A DNA stretch of 64,000 nucleotides, from assembly GCF_026342835.1 (NCBI RefSeq), contig NZ_JAPEMI010000001.1:7198501-7262500 (forward strand), read 5' to 3'. The translations under genes were made by a program, and so were the position numbers. The notes under the pieces were generated by a model that ran no database searches, was not told the DNA's origin, and was given only the letters and a program-made list of their open reading frames with translations. This DNA comes from Streptomyces sp. NBC_00154. GTDB lineage: Bacteria; Actinomycetota; Actinomycetes; Streptomycetales; Streptomycetaceae. Below, piece by piece: positions 42,149 to 51,128 of the stretch; the stretch's first letter is position 1, and each line of letters begins with the position of its first letter.

Positions 42149-43084
42149 TTACTCCTTGACGCTTCCGGCGGCGAGCCCGGACTGCCAGTACTTCTGCAGC
42201 AGGAGGAACGCGGCGATCAGCGGCAGGATGGTGATCAGCGAGCCGGTGATCACCAGGTTGAAGACGGGCGTGCCGCCGGCGGTGGCGGCCTGGGCGTTCC
42301 AGCTGTTCAGGCCCAGGGTCAGCGGATACCAGTCCGGGTCCTTGAGCATGATCAGCGGCAGGAAGTAGTTGTTCCAGGTTGCGACCATCGTGAACAGCGA
42401 GACGGTCACGATGCCGGGTGCGAGCAGCGGCAGGACGACCTGGAAGAAGGTGCGCAGTTCGCCCGCGCCGTCGATGCGGGCGGCCTCCAGCAGTTCGTCG
42501 GGGACGGCCTCGGAGGCGAAGACCCACATCAGATAGAGGCCGAACGGCGAGATGAGGGACGGGATGATCACCGACCACGGGGTGTCGGTCAGCCCCATCT
42601 TGCTGAACATCAGGAACGTGGGGACGGCCAGGGCGGTGCCCGGCACCGCGACGGCACCGATGACGACGGCGAAGACGGCGCGTTTGCCGGGGAACTTGAA
42701 CTTTGCCAGGGCGTAGCCGCCCAGGACCGCCAGCAAGGTGGCGCCGCCGGCCCCGACCACGACGTACAGCACGGTGTTCAGCAGCCAGCGGATGAAGACG
42801 CCGTCGCTGTAGGTGAACGTCTCACGGATGTTGTCCCACAGGGCGAAGTCGCCGTTGAACCACAGCCCGAAGGAATGGGCCAGCCCCTCCTGGGTCTTGG
42901 TGGCGCTGATGATCAGCCATGCCAGCGGCACCAGGGAGTAGAGGAGGACCAGACCGGTGAGCACGGTCAGCAGCACGCTGCGCCTGGGGCGTCCGGGACT
43001 GTGCCGGCGCGGCGTGCGAAGGCGGGGCGCGGAGCCGGCCGGAGGAACCGATGGCTGGGCGAGGGTGGTGACGGGGCTGCTCAT
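42149..43084 (-). CDS. Carbohydrate ABC transporter permease (MalG type)
   Basis: 311 residues with six membrane helices and the coupling-loop EAA motif EAARIDGAGELRTFFQVVLP. A Pro/Arg-rich N-terminal tail precedes the first helix (VLLTVLTGLVLLYSLVPLAW). It begins 4 bp after the stop of the MalF-type permease, so both are co-translated. Forms the membrane channel with that protein. Confidence 0.92.
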   Translation of the reverse strand: MSSPVTTLAQPSVPPAGSAPRLRTPRRHSPGRPRRSVLLTVLTGLVLLYSLVPLAWLIISATKTQEGLAHSFGLWFNGDFALWDNIRETFTYSDGVFIRWLLNTVLYVVVGAGGATLLAVLGGYALAKFKFPGKRAVFAVVIGAVAVPGTALAVPTFLMFSKMGLTDTPWSVIIPSLISPFGLYLMWVFASEAVPDELLEAARIDGAGELRTFFQVVLPLLAPGIVTVSLFTMVATWNNYFLPLIMLKDPDWYPLTLGLNSWNAQAATAGGTPVFNLVITGSLITILPLIAAFLLLQKYWQSGLAAGSVKE

Positions 43085-43088
43085 CGCT

Positions 43089-44015
43089 TCACGCTCCCTT
43101 GCGCATGCCGCGCAGCTGGACGACGTAGGCGATGACCATGGTGATCAAGCCCATGACGATGGCGACCGTCGCGGAGTAGTTGTGCTGCTGGCCCGAGAAG
43201 GACAGCGAGTACGTGTAGTAGTTCGGGGTGTAGTCGGTGGTGATGGAGTTCGGCGCCAGCTTCTGCAGGATGCTCGGCTCGTTGAACAGCTGGAAGGTGC
43301 CGATGATTGAGAAGATCGTCGCGATGACGAGGGCACCGCGGATGGCGGGGAGCTTGATGGCGGTGATCACGCGGATCTGCCCGGCGCCGTCGATCTGCGC
43401 GGCCTCGTACAGCGATGCCGGGATGACGCGGAGCGCGGAGTAGAAGATCAGCATGTTGTAACCGACGAACTCCCAGGTCACGATGTTGCCGATGGACGCC
43501 AGGATCAGATTGGGTCCGAGCGGGTTGGGAAGCGATACGCCGAGGGCGTCGTTGATGTCGCTCACCAGACCGAAGCGGGTGCCGTACATGAAGCCCCACA
43601 TGAGCGTGGCGACCACGGCGGGTACCGCATACGGCAGGAAGATCGAGATCCGGAAGAAGTCCCTGCCGTACAGCCGCCCGCTGTCCAGGGCGAGTGCCAC
43701 GAGCAGGGCGATGCCCAGCATGATCGGCACCTGAATCAGCAGGAACAGCGATACGCGCGCCAGGGAGTCCCAGAACTGGCTGTCGTGCAGGGCCTGTTGG
43801 TAGTTGTCCAGGCCCACGAAGGACGTGCCGCCGATGAGCTTGTTGCGGAAGAGGCTGAGGTAGATCGAATAGGCGATCGGAGCCAGGAAGACGAAGGCGA
43901 AGACCACCGCGAAGGGACCGATGAACCCCCACCCTGTCCAGGAGCGGCGGTCCCGTTTCGCCGCAGGCCGGGCCGGGTGCCGGGGTACGGCCGCAGGGGG
44001 TTGTAGCGTCGTCAT
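43089..44015 (-). CDS. Carbohydrate ABC transporter permease (MalF type), first gene of operon
   Basis: 308 residues with six membrane helices (WGFIGPFAVVFAFVFLAPIA at helix 1) and the EAA loop EAAQIDGAGQIRVITAIKLP. The ATG at 44015 follows GAGGA. It is the first gene of the operon and reads away from the LacI gene; two perfect palindromes at 44064 and 44108 lie directly upstream of its start. Confidence 0.92.
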   Translation of the reverse strand: MTTLQPPAAVPRHPARPAAKRDRRSWTGWGFIGPFAVVFAFVFLAPIAYSIYLSLFRNKLIGGTSFVGLDNYQQALHDSQFWDSLARVSLFLLIQVPIMLGIALLVALALDSGRLYGRDFFRISIFLPYAVPAVVATLMWGFMYGTRFGLVSDINDALGVSLPNPLGPNLILASIGNIVTWEFVGYNMLIFYSALRVIPASLYEAAQIDGAGQIRVITAIKLPAIRGALVIATIFSIIGTFQLFNEPSILQKLAPNSITTDYTPNYYTYSLSFSGQQHNYSATVAIVMGLITMVIAYVVQLRGMRKGA

Positions 44016-44063
44016 GTCGTTCCTCGCTCGTCCATCTCGGAACCGGCGTCGCCCGCCGTCGCG

Positions 44064-44123
44064 ATGTTTACGTAAACATGCCGCGCCGGGGAGAGCCTCG
44101 GGCTGTTATGTTTACGTAAACAT
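44064..44123. promoter_or_regulatory. Two perfect LacI-type operators
   Basis: ATGTTTACGTAAACAT occurs twice, at 44064-44079 and 44108-44123, each a perfect 16-bp palindrome. Centres are 44 bp apart, close to four helical turns. They lie between the divergent permease and LacI genes and fit a LacI-family operator (central CG). Confidence 0.88.
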
Positions 44124-44208
44124 CCGATGGCGGCATGTCTACACTGCGCCAATGTTGGTGGTCAAGGGTCGTCTGCTGAAACTGCGACTCAGGTAATGAG
44201 GGAGACGG

Positions 44209-45294
44209 GTGGACACCGCGGACAGCGCCTCGACGGGCAAGGATCGGGTACGCACGGGCAAGCGGACCGCGCGTCACACACAACGCGCGTCCATGGCGGA
44301 TGTCGCCCGCCTCGCCGGCGTCTCTTCGCAGACCGTCTCCCGGGTGTCCAACGGATACGCGGGCGTCACCGAAGAGACCCGGCAGCAGGTGTTGGTGGCC
44401 ATGAACGAGCTGGGCTACCGGCCCAACAGCGCCGCCCGAGCCCTCAAGAGCGGCGAATTCCGCACCATCGGAGTCATCACCTTCAACCTCTCCACCACGG
44501 GCAATATGCGCACCCTGGAGGCGATCGCCACCTCCGCGGCACAGGAGGGCTACGCGGTCACGCTCCTGCCCGTCGCCGTTCCCACCCAGGACGAGGTGCG
44601 CGGCGCCTTCTCCCGGCTCGGAGAGCTCGCCGTCGACGCAGTCATCGTCATCATGGAAGTACATCTGCTCGATGCGGCGACGATCTCCCTGCCCTCTCAT
44701 GTCCAGGTCGTCGTCGCCGACTCGGACGCGGGCGACCGTTACACCGTGGTCGACACCGATCAGGCCGGGGGAGCCCGTGCTGCTGTGCGACACCTGCTGG
44801 GCCTCGGCCATCGCACGGTCTGGCATCTGGCCGGTCCCGAGGAGTCCTTTGCGGCACAACGCCGCGCCGATGCCTGGCGCGCCGAACTCGCCGGGGCGGG
44901 CTGCGTCCTGCCGCGCGTTGTACGAGGCGACTGGTCGGCGGAGTCCGGCTATCGCGCAGGTGTGCAACTTGCCGACGAGAAGGACTGTACGGCGGTGTTC
45001 GCCGCCAACGACCAGATGGCGCTGGGGCTTTTGCGGGCCTTGCACGAGCGAGGCCGGAAGATCCCCGATGACGTCAGTGTCATCGGCTTCGACGACATTC
45101 CCGAGGCCGGCTCCTTCCTGCCTCCGCTGACCACGGTTCACCAGGCCTTCGCCGAAGTGGGACGCCTGTGCGTAGAGGGCGTACTGCGGCGGATGCGCCA
45201 TGACGGGGCGGAACACGGCACAACGCTCGTACCCACGAAACTCGTGGTCCGCGGCAGCACCGCCCCGCCGCCGCCTCCTGCTGCGGACGGGTAG
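44209..45294 (+). CDS. LacI family transcriptional regulator of the beta-galactoside operon
   Basis: 361 residues. The LacI helix-turn-helix and hinge are at about 28-80 (ASMADVARLAGVSSQTVSRV, then YRPNSAARALKSG). The periplasmic-binding-like effector domain follows (TIGVITFNLSTTGN, FAANDQMALGLLRALHERGR, DVSVIGFDDIPEAG). The GTG at 44209 has GGGAGA upstream. Divergent from the transporter/GH42 operon; the twin palindromes in the gap are the expected operators, giving repression relieved by a galactoside. Confidence 0.92.
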   Translation: MDTADSASTGKDRVRTGKRTARHTQRASMADVARLAGVSSQTVSRVSNGYAGVTEETRQQVLVAMNELGYRPNSAARALKSGEFRTIGVITFNLSTTGNMRTLEAIATSAAQEGYAVTLLPVAVPTQDEVRGAFSRLGELAVDAVIVIMEVHLLDAATISLPSHVQVVVADSDAGDRYTVVDTDQAGGARAAVRHLLGLGHRTVWHLAGPEESFAAQRRADAWRAELAGAGCVLPRVVRGDWSAESGYRAGVQLADEKDCTAVFAANDQMALGLLRALHERGRKIPDDVSVIGFDDIPEAGSFLPPLTTVHQAFAEVGRLCVEGVLRRMRHDGAEHGTTLVPTKLVVRGSTAPPPPPAADG

Positions 45295-45433
45295 TTCGGT
45301 CGAGGTTGTGATCGCCATGGGCGGTGACAGAACCGGATCGGGAGCCCGAGTGGTTCCCGAGGCCGCCGCGATCGAGCGAGATGCAGTTCGCTCAGCAGGA
45401 GCGGTCAGCCCCTACGACACCACGAGTTCAACC

Positions 45434-46057
45434 TCAATAGCAGCGGCGGGCCCAGAACAGAACGTGCCCGCCATCGCCTTCAGGCACGAACTCCTCCTGC
45501 TCGACGATCAGGCCGGCTTGAGTGATCCAGGCTCGGTTGGTGGCTGCGTCCGCGTGGCTCCACCACATAGCCGTCCCGCCACCCAGCCAGTCTTCGTCAA
45601 TGCCGGTCCAGGCCCGGTTGCCGGTGGTGCCCAGGAACCAACCGCCGGGGCGCAACCATCCGGTGATCTTCTCCAGCAGCGGAGGCTGTTCATCAAGGGG
45701 GATGTGGATCAGTGCATAGAAGGAGACGATCGCGTCGAACGAGGACGGTTCGAAGTCCATGGCCGTAGCATCGGCGCGGATGAACTCGGCCTCTGGCACG
45801 AGCTCCCGGGCCCTGCGGATCTGCACCTCGCTGATATCGACGCCCGTAACGCGGTGACCTGCGTTCGTCAGGGTGCGGGCGACGGGCACCCCACTCCCGC
45901 ACCCCAGATCCAGCACCGTGCCTCCAGCGGGGATCCGATCGATCAGTTCGCTGATCCACGGCCGGTACTTCGTCTCAGAGCCATACGCCTGGTCATAGCG
46001 GAGGGAGAGCGCGTCGTATCCGCGCCGGACCAGGTCTTTGGGATCTTCGAAGGCCAC
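45434..46057 (-). CDS. Class I SAM-dependent methyltransferase
   Basis: 207 residues. Motif I is VLDLGCGSGVPVA, the acidic residue after beta-2 is in GVDISEVQ, motif II lies in FDAIVSFYALIHIP and motif III in LRPGGWFLGTTGN. The family includes many small-molecule methyltransferases. It stands alone and no substrate can be named. Confidence 0.87.
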   Translation of the reverse strand: MAFEDPKDLVRRGYDALSLRYDQAYGSETKYRPWISELIDRIPAGGTVLDLGCGSGVPVARTLTNAGHRVTGVDISEVQIRRARELVPEAEFIRADATAMDFEPSSFDAIVSFYALIHIPLDEQPPLLEKITGWLRPGGWFLGTTGNRAWTGIDEDWLGGGTAMWWSHADAATNRAWITQAGLIVEQEEFVPEGDGGHVLFWARRCY

Positions 46058-46213
46058 GTCGGTGCACGTTAGCCACCCGCGCTGAGAGTTTGCGAACGAT
46101 TTTCCCGTCCCCCGATCAAGACGTCGCCCGGCTGCTGGGCGGCCTCAGGGAACTCCTGGACCCGGGGGGTGCAAAGCGGACCGCGCCGGCAAGCCGGCAC
46201 CGATCACAGCGGC

Positions 46214-46549
46214 TCACCACCGGTCGCCGACACGCACCTTGTCCCACCGGGCTTTGGCGATGCACAACTCATGTGCGTCGTCGTCAAGTTCGATCTGCCA
46301 GCAGGCAGGATGGCGGTGCGAGACACGGTGGGTACCGGTCTGCACCGTGTGGCACGACCTCTTGGTCTTGCCACCGCGACGGGACGTGGTGCACTCCCTC
46401 TTCGTGACCGGCTCGGTGGTCCACGTGGTGCGGGCCGGCTTGTACTCCTTCTCCGTTATGGTGCCGTGCACCTTGCTGCTCCCACATGCAACCAGGAACA
46501 GTACGGTCGCGGGCACCGCGGCCAGGGCGGCGATCCGGCGGACGGGCAT
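46214..46549 (-). CDS. Small lipoprotein
   Basis: 111 residues. The signal peptide MPVRRIAALAAVPATVLFLVACGSS has a clear lipobox (LVAC) with the Cys at residue 22. The mature part is basic and hydrophilic with three further cysteines (RECTTS, KRSCHTV, HPACWQI) and LCIAKARWDKV near the end. A similar small-lipoprotein type with a quoted 'ITEKEYKPARTTWT' start is common in Streptomyces but has no known role. Convergent or isolated; its neighbour to the left is a methyltransferase on the same strand. Confidence 0.75.
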   Translation of the reverse strand: MPVRRIAALAAVPATVLFLVACGSSKVHGTITEKEYKPARTTWTTEPVTKRECTTSRRGGKTKRSCHTVQTGTHRVSHRHPACWQIELDDDAHELCIAKARWDKVRVGDRW

Positions 46550-46924
46550 GGGCAGGTCCTCTGCATCGATGAACGCGGCGATGCCGGGCCAGATCGGGTA
46601 TTTGGCGACGGCGCTGGTCAGCGCACCATCATAGGGACGGCTGCGCCCCGTTGGGCCTCACGTGGGCCGGCAACGCAGTTCCCTTCGGCTGTCGTGTCGG
46701 GGAACCTCTCTTCTGACTCGGCTGCGCTGGACATCGAGATGCCCCTGGGGGGCCACCGGATGGCGCTGGGTTGGTCGTCGGGGATGCGGGAACCTGACCT
46801 GGAAGTCGGACACTGCCCGACCGTCGAGGGGGGCTTCCGGTCCTGTGCCGCGGCGATCTCCGCCGCCGCCCCGGGCCGCAGCGCAGCGACCCAGGCGGGA
46901 GCGGGCCTGCTTCCGAGGGGCTCG
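46550..46924. other. Intergenic region after the amidohydrolase pair
   Basis: 375 bp between the lipoprotein start and the amidohydrolase stop. No gene, repeat or clear operator is visible; the promoter of the lipoprotein should lie in its first 100 bp. Confidence 0.35.
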
Positions 46925-48295
46925 CTAGTGGGTCAGTTCGCCGTCCTTGGCGATGATCCGTCCGGCGCGCACCACCATGTCTCGCGCGGGCAGGTCCACC
47001 ACGACCTGAGGCAGGCACTCGCCGCGCACGAGGAAGAAGTCGGCCGGGGAGCCGGGCTTCAGGTCGACCCGGGGCAGGCTGAGGAGCTGGGCGCCGCCGT
47101 CGGCGCCCGCGCGGAAGGCGGCTTCCAGCTCTTCGTCCAGACGCACGTCCTGGACCCAGGCCAGCAGGAGGGAACGGTGCAGCATGTCCGCGTTGCCGAA
47201 GGGGCTCCACGCGTCGCGTATGCCGTCGGTGCCGAGGCCGACGTGGACTCCGTGGTCGCGCAGCCGGTCGAGGGGAAGGACCAGCTTCGAGTCGGGCGCC
47301 ACCGTCGTCAGGGAGACGCCCGCGTTGGCCAAGTCGTTCGCGATCCGGGCGAGTTCGCGGTCTGTCAGCTCCGGCAGGCAGAAGACATGGCTGACGGTGA
47401 CCTTGCCCTGAAGCGACAGGGCGCGGGTGCGCGCGATGATCTCACGGAGCGACTTCAGACCATTTCCGCCCCGCTCGTGAAGGTGGATGTCGAGGCCGAC
47501 GCCGTGCCGGTCGGCGATGCCGAAGACCACGTCGAGCTGCTCGTCGAGCGCCTCGTCGAATTCGATCGGGTCGATGCCGCCGACCCGGTCGATGGCACCG
47601 GTGCGCGCTGCCTCTTCAAGGAGTTCCTTGGTGCCAGGGGTACGAATGACCCCGTGCTGCGGGAAAGCCACGATCTCTACGTCGAGGGCGTGCCGCAGTG
47701 CCTTGCGGGCGGCCCCGATGCCTTCGACGCCCGCCAGGTCGTAAGCGGGCGCGACGTCGGCATGCGCGCGCATGGCCCGGGTTCCCTGGGCTGCCGCATG
47801 CGCCATCAGGCGCTGGGCGCGGTCCTTCAGCGGCGTGCGCAGTGCGTGGTACAGCTTCACGTCCTCGGCGGTGTACTCGGCGATGGAGTGTGCGGGGTTG
47901 CGCGTCACCCACGGCTCGCCCCACGACGTCTTGTCCGGGTGGACGTGAGCGTTGACCAGGGTGGGCAGGGCTATCCGCCCCTTGCCGTCGACGACCGTCG
48001 CGTCCTTCGGCGCCGGACCGCTCACGACGAGGCCGTCCACGACGGTGAGGTCGACGGGGGTCTTCGCGCCGTACGGCCGCACGTTCTTGAAGACCGTGGC
48101 GTTCGTATGGTGCCCCGCGTGCTCGGTGATCCTGTCGGTGGCATGGGGCACGGTTCCCGAGTGCGGGGCTGCGGCGGCGGGCTCAGGAGCGCTCACGGAC
48201 AGCGCGGCGACACTGCCGCCGAGGGCGGCGGCACCGGCCAGCACGCCCCGTCGGGAGAGGCTGCCGGAAGTGGAAGGGGAGGACTCGGCATGCAT
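46925..48295 (-). CDS. Exported amidohydrolase, cytosine-deaminase-like
   Basis: 456 residues. A Tat signal peptide (SLSRRGVLAGAAALGGSVAA) shows export of a folded metalloenzyme. The amidohydrolase metal ligands appear as NAHVHPDK, DIHLHERG, the following VSHVF, and GTDGIRDAWSPFG; the H.H..K pattern with DGIRDxWSP is typical of the cytosine deaminase/N-isopropylammelide-type branch. It probably hydrolyses or deaminates a heterocyclic compound outside the membrane, substrate unknown. ATG 48295 follows AAGGAG. It lies downstream of a second Tat amidohydrolase in one operon. Confidence 0.85.
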   Translation of the reverse strand: MHAESSPSTSGSLSRRGVLAGAAALGGSVAALSVSAPEPAAAAPHSGTVPHATDRITEHAGHHTNATVFKNVRPYGAKTPVDLTVVDGLVVSGPAPKDATVVDGKGRIALPTLVNAHVHPDKTSWGEPWVTRNPAHSIAEYTAEDVKLYHALRTPLKDRAQRLMAHAAAQGTRAMRAHADVAPAYDLAGVEGIGAARKALRHALDVEIVAFPQHGVIRTPGTKELLEEAARTGAIDRVGGIDPIEFDEALDEQLDVVFGIADRHGVGLDIHLHERGGNGLKSLREIIARTRALSLQGKVTVSHVFCLPELTDRELARIANDLANAGVSLTTVAPDSKLVLPLDRLRDHGVHVGLGTDGIRDAWSPFGNADMLHRSLLLAWVQDVRLDEELEAAFRAGADGGAQLLSLPRVDLKPGSPADFFLVRGECLPQVVVDLPARDMVVRAGRIIAKDGELTH

Positions 48296-48390
48296 CGAAT
48301 GCTCCTTCAGAGCTGTGATTCGGAGTAGGGAAAAGCTGCGTGCAGGGCATGCACGCCCTGAGAAAAGACAGCGCGGACCGTTGACGGCCT

Positions 48391-49671
48391 TCACTGCAGC
48401 GCAACGCCCGCCCGCACCACGCGCGCCGGCCTCTTGAGAACGGTGACGTCGGCGAGCGGATCGCCGTCCAGTACCAGCATGTCTCCCGTGAAGCCGGGCC
48501 GCAGGCGGCCAACCGTTCCTTCAAGGCCGAGCAGCTTGGCCGCGCCGGTCGTCGCCGTGCGGATCGCGTCCAGGGCGGGCAGCCCCGCAGCACGCATCAA
48601 CTCCACTTCACGGCCGATGGGCTGTACCTTGCCGCCCGAGGAGTCCGTACCAGCCGCAAGCTGAACACCCAGTTCGTGCGCGGCCAGCACCGCCTGCTTG
48701 AGCACCGGCAGATACGTACGGCCACGCTCCGCCAGAATCGGGTCCGAGGAGTCGACGAGTCCGGCGATCGCGGTGAGCGTCGGTGTGAAGTATGTTCCCC
48801 GGCGCCGCATTTCGTGCAGCGTGTGCTCGCCGACGAATGCTCCGTGTTCCAGCGAGCGGATTCCTGCCCTCACCGCGTCGTGGCAGCCCTTCTCGCTGTA
48901 GCTGTGACACAGCACGCTCTTGCCGCCGCGCCGGGCGGCCGCGACGATCGTGGACAGCTGCTCGTAGGTGTACACCTGGACCAGCGGGTCCTGCTCGGGC
49001 AGCCCGGCTCGCTCGTTCACCCGGGTCTTGATGGTGTCGACGCCGCGCGCCAGATTCACCTCGACCACGCGGCGCAGGGCCTCCATCGAGCGCACGCCGT
49101 CCCGCAGCCGGGCAAGCGGAGCCAGGTCCGGGTCAGCGAGAATGGTGTCGCCCAGATCCGGCGTCACGAAGATGCCCGCGGCCCGGAGCCGGGGCGCCTG
49201 CTGTGGCATCTGGCGGGCCAATTCCCGTACCGCGATGTCCTGGTAGAAGTTCGTCGACCCGCTGCGCGCGGTGGTTGCACCTCTGAGCACCGCGTCACGG
49301 GCGTCGGTCACTGTGTTGAGGTGGATGTGCGCGTCGACCAGGCCAGGCAGGATCCATCGGCCGTGCGCCTGCAGGACGGGCGCGTCGGTGAGGACGTGTG
49401 CGGCCATGCGCTCCCGGGACCCGGCCGCGCGGACGACGCCTCCCTTGATGACGACGACCGCATCCTCGATGACATCGCCGGTGGCCGGGTCGAGCAGAGT
49501 GCCGCCGTCTACGACCAGGTCGCCGCCCGACGACAGGTCCCGGCGCGCAGCTGCCGCATCAGGCGTTGCCGTGGCAAGGAGAGCCGAGGTCCCCGCCAGT
49601 GCTGCGGCTCCCGCGATAACACCACGCCGGGTCAGCCGACTCGAGGGGGGAGGGGCGGGCTCTACGCACAT
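48391..49671 (-). CDS. Exported amidohydrolase, imidazolonepropionase/prolidase-like
   Basis: 426 residues. Tat signal RLTRRGVIAGAAALAG, then an amidohydrolase domain with metal ligands in VDAHIHLNT, a later VLCHSYSE and SLEHGAF, and AAGTDSSGG. The C-terminal TTGAAKLLGLEGTVGRLRPG with LDGDPLAD is typical of the family. ATG 49671 has AAGGAG five bases upstream. First gene of an operon with the other exported amidohydrolase. Two TTGTATACC sites flank the upstream gap, pointing to the GntR neighbour as regulator. Confidence 0.85.
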   Translation of the reverse strand: MCVEPAPPPSSRLTRRGVIAGAAALAGTSALLATATPDAAAARRDLSSGGDLVVDGGTLLDPATGDVIEDAVVVIKGGVVRAAGSRERMAAHVLTDAPVLQAHGRWILPGLVDAHIHLNTVTDARDAVLRGATTARSGSTNFYQDIAVRELARQMPQQAPRLRAAGIFVTPDLGDTILADPDLAPLARLRDGVRSMEALRRVVEVNLARGVDTIKTRVNERAGLPEQDPLVQVYTYEQLSTIVAAARRGGKSVLCHSYSEKGCHDAVRAGIRSLEHGAFVGEHTLHEMRRRGTYFTPTLTAIAGLVDSSDPILAERGRTYLPVLKQAVLAAHELGVQLAAGTDSSGGKVQPIGREVELMRAAGLPALDAIRTATTGAAKLLGLEGTVGRLRPGFTGDMLVLDGDPLADVTVLKRPARVVRAGVALQ

Positions 49672-49710
49672 TGGGGCTCCTTGGATCAAGCTCAGCGATC
49701 GTGGAGCTTT

Positions 49711-49834
49711 TTGTATACCAGAATGCCTAACTGGCGGGGAAGCGGTGATTCAACTCTCGAAAATTGCTCACAAAACGGGGCAATATGCGCGAGTTGGTTT
49801 GGGTGCCACTGCTCAGGAAGAGGGTTTGTATACC
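49711..49834. promoter_or_regulatory. Two candidate GntR operators
   Basis: TTGTATACCA at 49711-49720 and TTGTATACC at 49826-49834 share a GTATAC core, typical of FadR/FCD-type GntR sites. One is just upstream of the amidohydrolase operon; the other lies at the end of the GntR gene. Confidence 0.5.
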
Positions 49835-49838
49835 GATC

Positions 49839-50561
49839 TCACGTGGCTTCGAACAGTGCCCTCATGGCCACTGCCTGGCTGTCGCGCACGTGCAGCAGCG
49901 TGCTCGCCGCCGCCGCTTCCTCGTCGCCCTGCGCGATGTGCCGGAACATCACCTCGTGTTGTGCCCGCATGTGCGCCGGCTCTCTGCGCATTCCGAACAA
50001 CAGCTGAAGCTGCCAGCTCAGCTGCTCCATGGTGCGGGCGAGCAGCGGGTTACCGGTCAGTGTCACGATGTTCTCGTGGAACGCGGTGTGAGCCGCCACC
50101 TCGCGCGCTCCGTCACCATCACCGGCAGCCCGCTCGGCCCGGTCGAGGGAAGCCTGCAGCGGGGCCAGGGGAGCTGGCTCACCCGGCGCGGCCCGGGCCA
50201 CGCGGCGGGCCGCAAGACGCGACGCCTGTACAGCGAGCGGCTCCCACACCTCGTACAGGTGCTCCACGTCGACTCGCTCCAAGCGACGTACCCGCACACC
50301 GCTGTGCGGCAGCAGTTCGAGCAGGCCCTCGGTGACGAGAGCGCGCAATGCCTCCCGCACAGGGACCCGGGACATGCGCAGCTCCTCGGCGACTTCACGC
50401 TCCACGAGGCGCGCCCCCTGCGGGTAGCGACCATCGACAATCCGCTGCCGGACGGCATCCCGCGCCCGGACGCTGAGCGAGACGCGCTCCGGTGCCTCCT
50501 GGCCCGAACCGTCAGAACTGTCGGGAAACGTGCGGCCGTGATCCTTGCTGCTGTCCACCAC
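49839..50561 (-). CDS. GntR family regulator with FCD domain
   Basis: 240 residues. Winged helix at about 30-90 (DAVRQRIVDGRYPQGARLVE, then MSRVPVREALRALVTEGLLE), then a helical FCD effector domain (about 105-230) with FHENIVTLTGN and HEVMFRHIAQGDEE, whose His/Asp residues usually bind metal. The GTG at 50561 follows AAGGA at 9 nt; sequence upstream is not homologous. On the same strand upstream of the amidohydrolase operon, it probably controls it. Confidence 0.87.
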   Translation of the reverse strand: MVDSSKDHGRTFPDSSDGSGQEAPERVSLSVRARDAVRQRIVDGRYPQGARLVEREVAEELRMSRVPVREALRALVTEGLLELLPHSGVRVRRLERVDVEHLYEVWEPLAVQASRLAARRVARAAPGEPAPLAPLQASLDRAERAAGDGDGAREVAAHTAFHENIVTLTGNPLLARTMEQLSWQLQLLFGMRREPAHMRAQHEVMFRHIAQGDEEAAAASTLLHVRDSQAVAMRALFEAT

Positions 50562-51128
50562 GTGCGCTGTCCTTCGCTCGATATGCTCCGGGCGAGAATA
50601 CGCGGCACTGCGCGGACGACGCGGGCCTTGCCGGCCCCCGGTCCACGGCGTCGACCTTGACCGCTTTGTGGAGCCGTTGGAATTGCTGCGGCGCACGTGG
50701 ACGAGCACAGTGTGGTCATCGGCGCGCTCGTCGAGTTCTGTGGTGCGGCTGTTGAGGAGCAGCGAAACCCGGGCATGGTTGGCTTCGCGGTGGAGGCTGC
50801 GGTCCGGTACGTCAGGCCGGACCAAGCTGTCCCAGTAGATCTCGCCGATGTTCGGCCTACCAAGGCGGCGAACACTTCCTCGACGCTGCCAACGGGCTGG
50901 TGCAACATCGATGCCCAAAGTGGCAGGTGTGGGGACAGGAAGTCCGGAGGACAATGCGAGCACGCTGCCACAACTGTCCGTAAACGAACCTCTCTTCTCC
51001 GGGGCGGGTCAGATCTCGAATCGCAGGGCTTCGCCGAACTGTCACCTGATGGACCGGACAAGTCCTGGCAGAACAGGGCCAAATCCTCCGGATCCGCGGC
51101 GGAGTTCGCCTCACCGATCGGCTGGGCC
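50562..51128. other. Region without a supported gene
   Basis: About 570 bp between the GntR gene and a membrane protein gene on the same strand. Some open stretches exist on both strands, but none has a recognisable domain, start context and consistent bias. It could contain debris of a deleted gene. Confidence 0.3.

Noticed and set aside
40634..43135. An 833-codon open frame antisense to the sugar transporter genes
   Set aside because: It mirrors the codon bias of the real genes on the other strand, is rich in Gly/Arg/Val without any domain, and covers the well-supported binding-protein and permease genes.
46629..47210. A 193-codon minus-strand frame overlapping the amidohydrolase end
   Set aside because: Overlaps a strong gene on the same strand in another frame and is Arg/Pro/Gly-rich low-complexity sequence.
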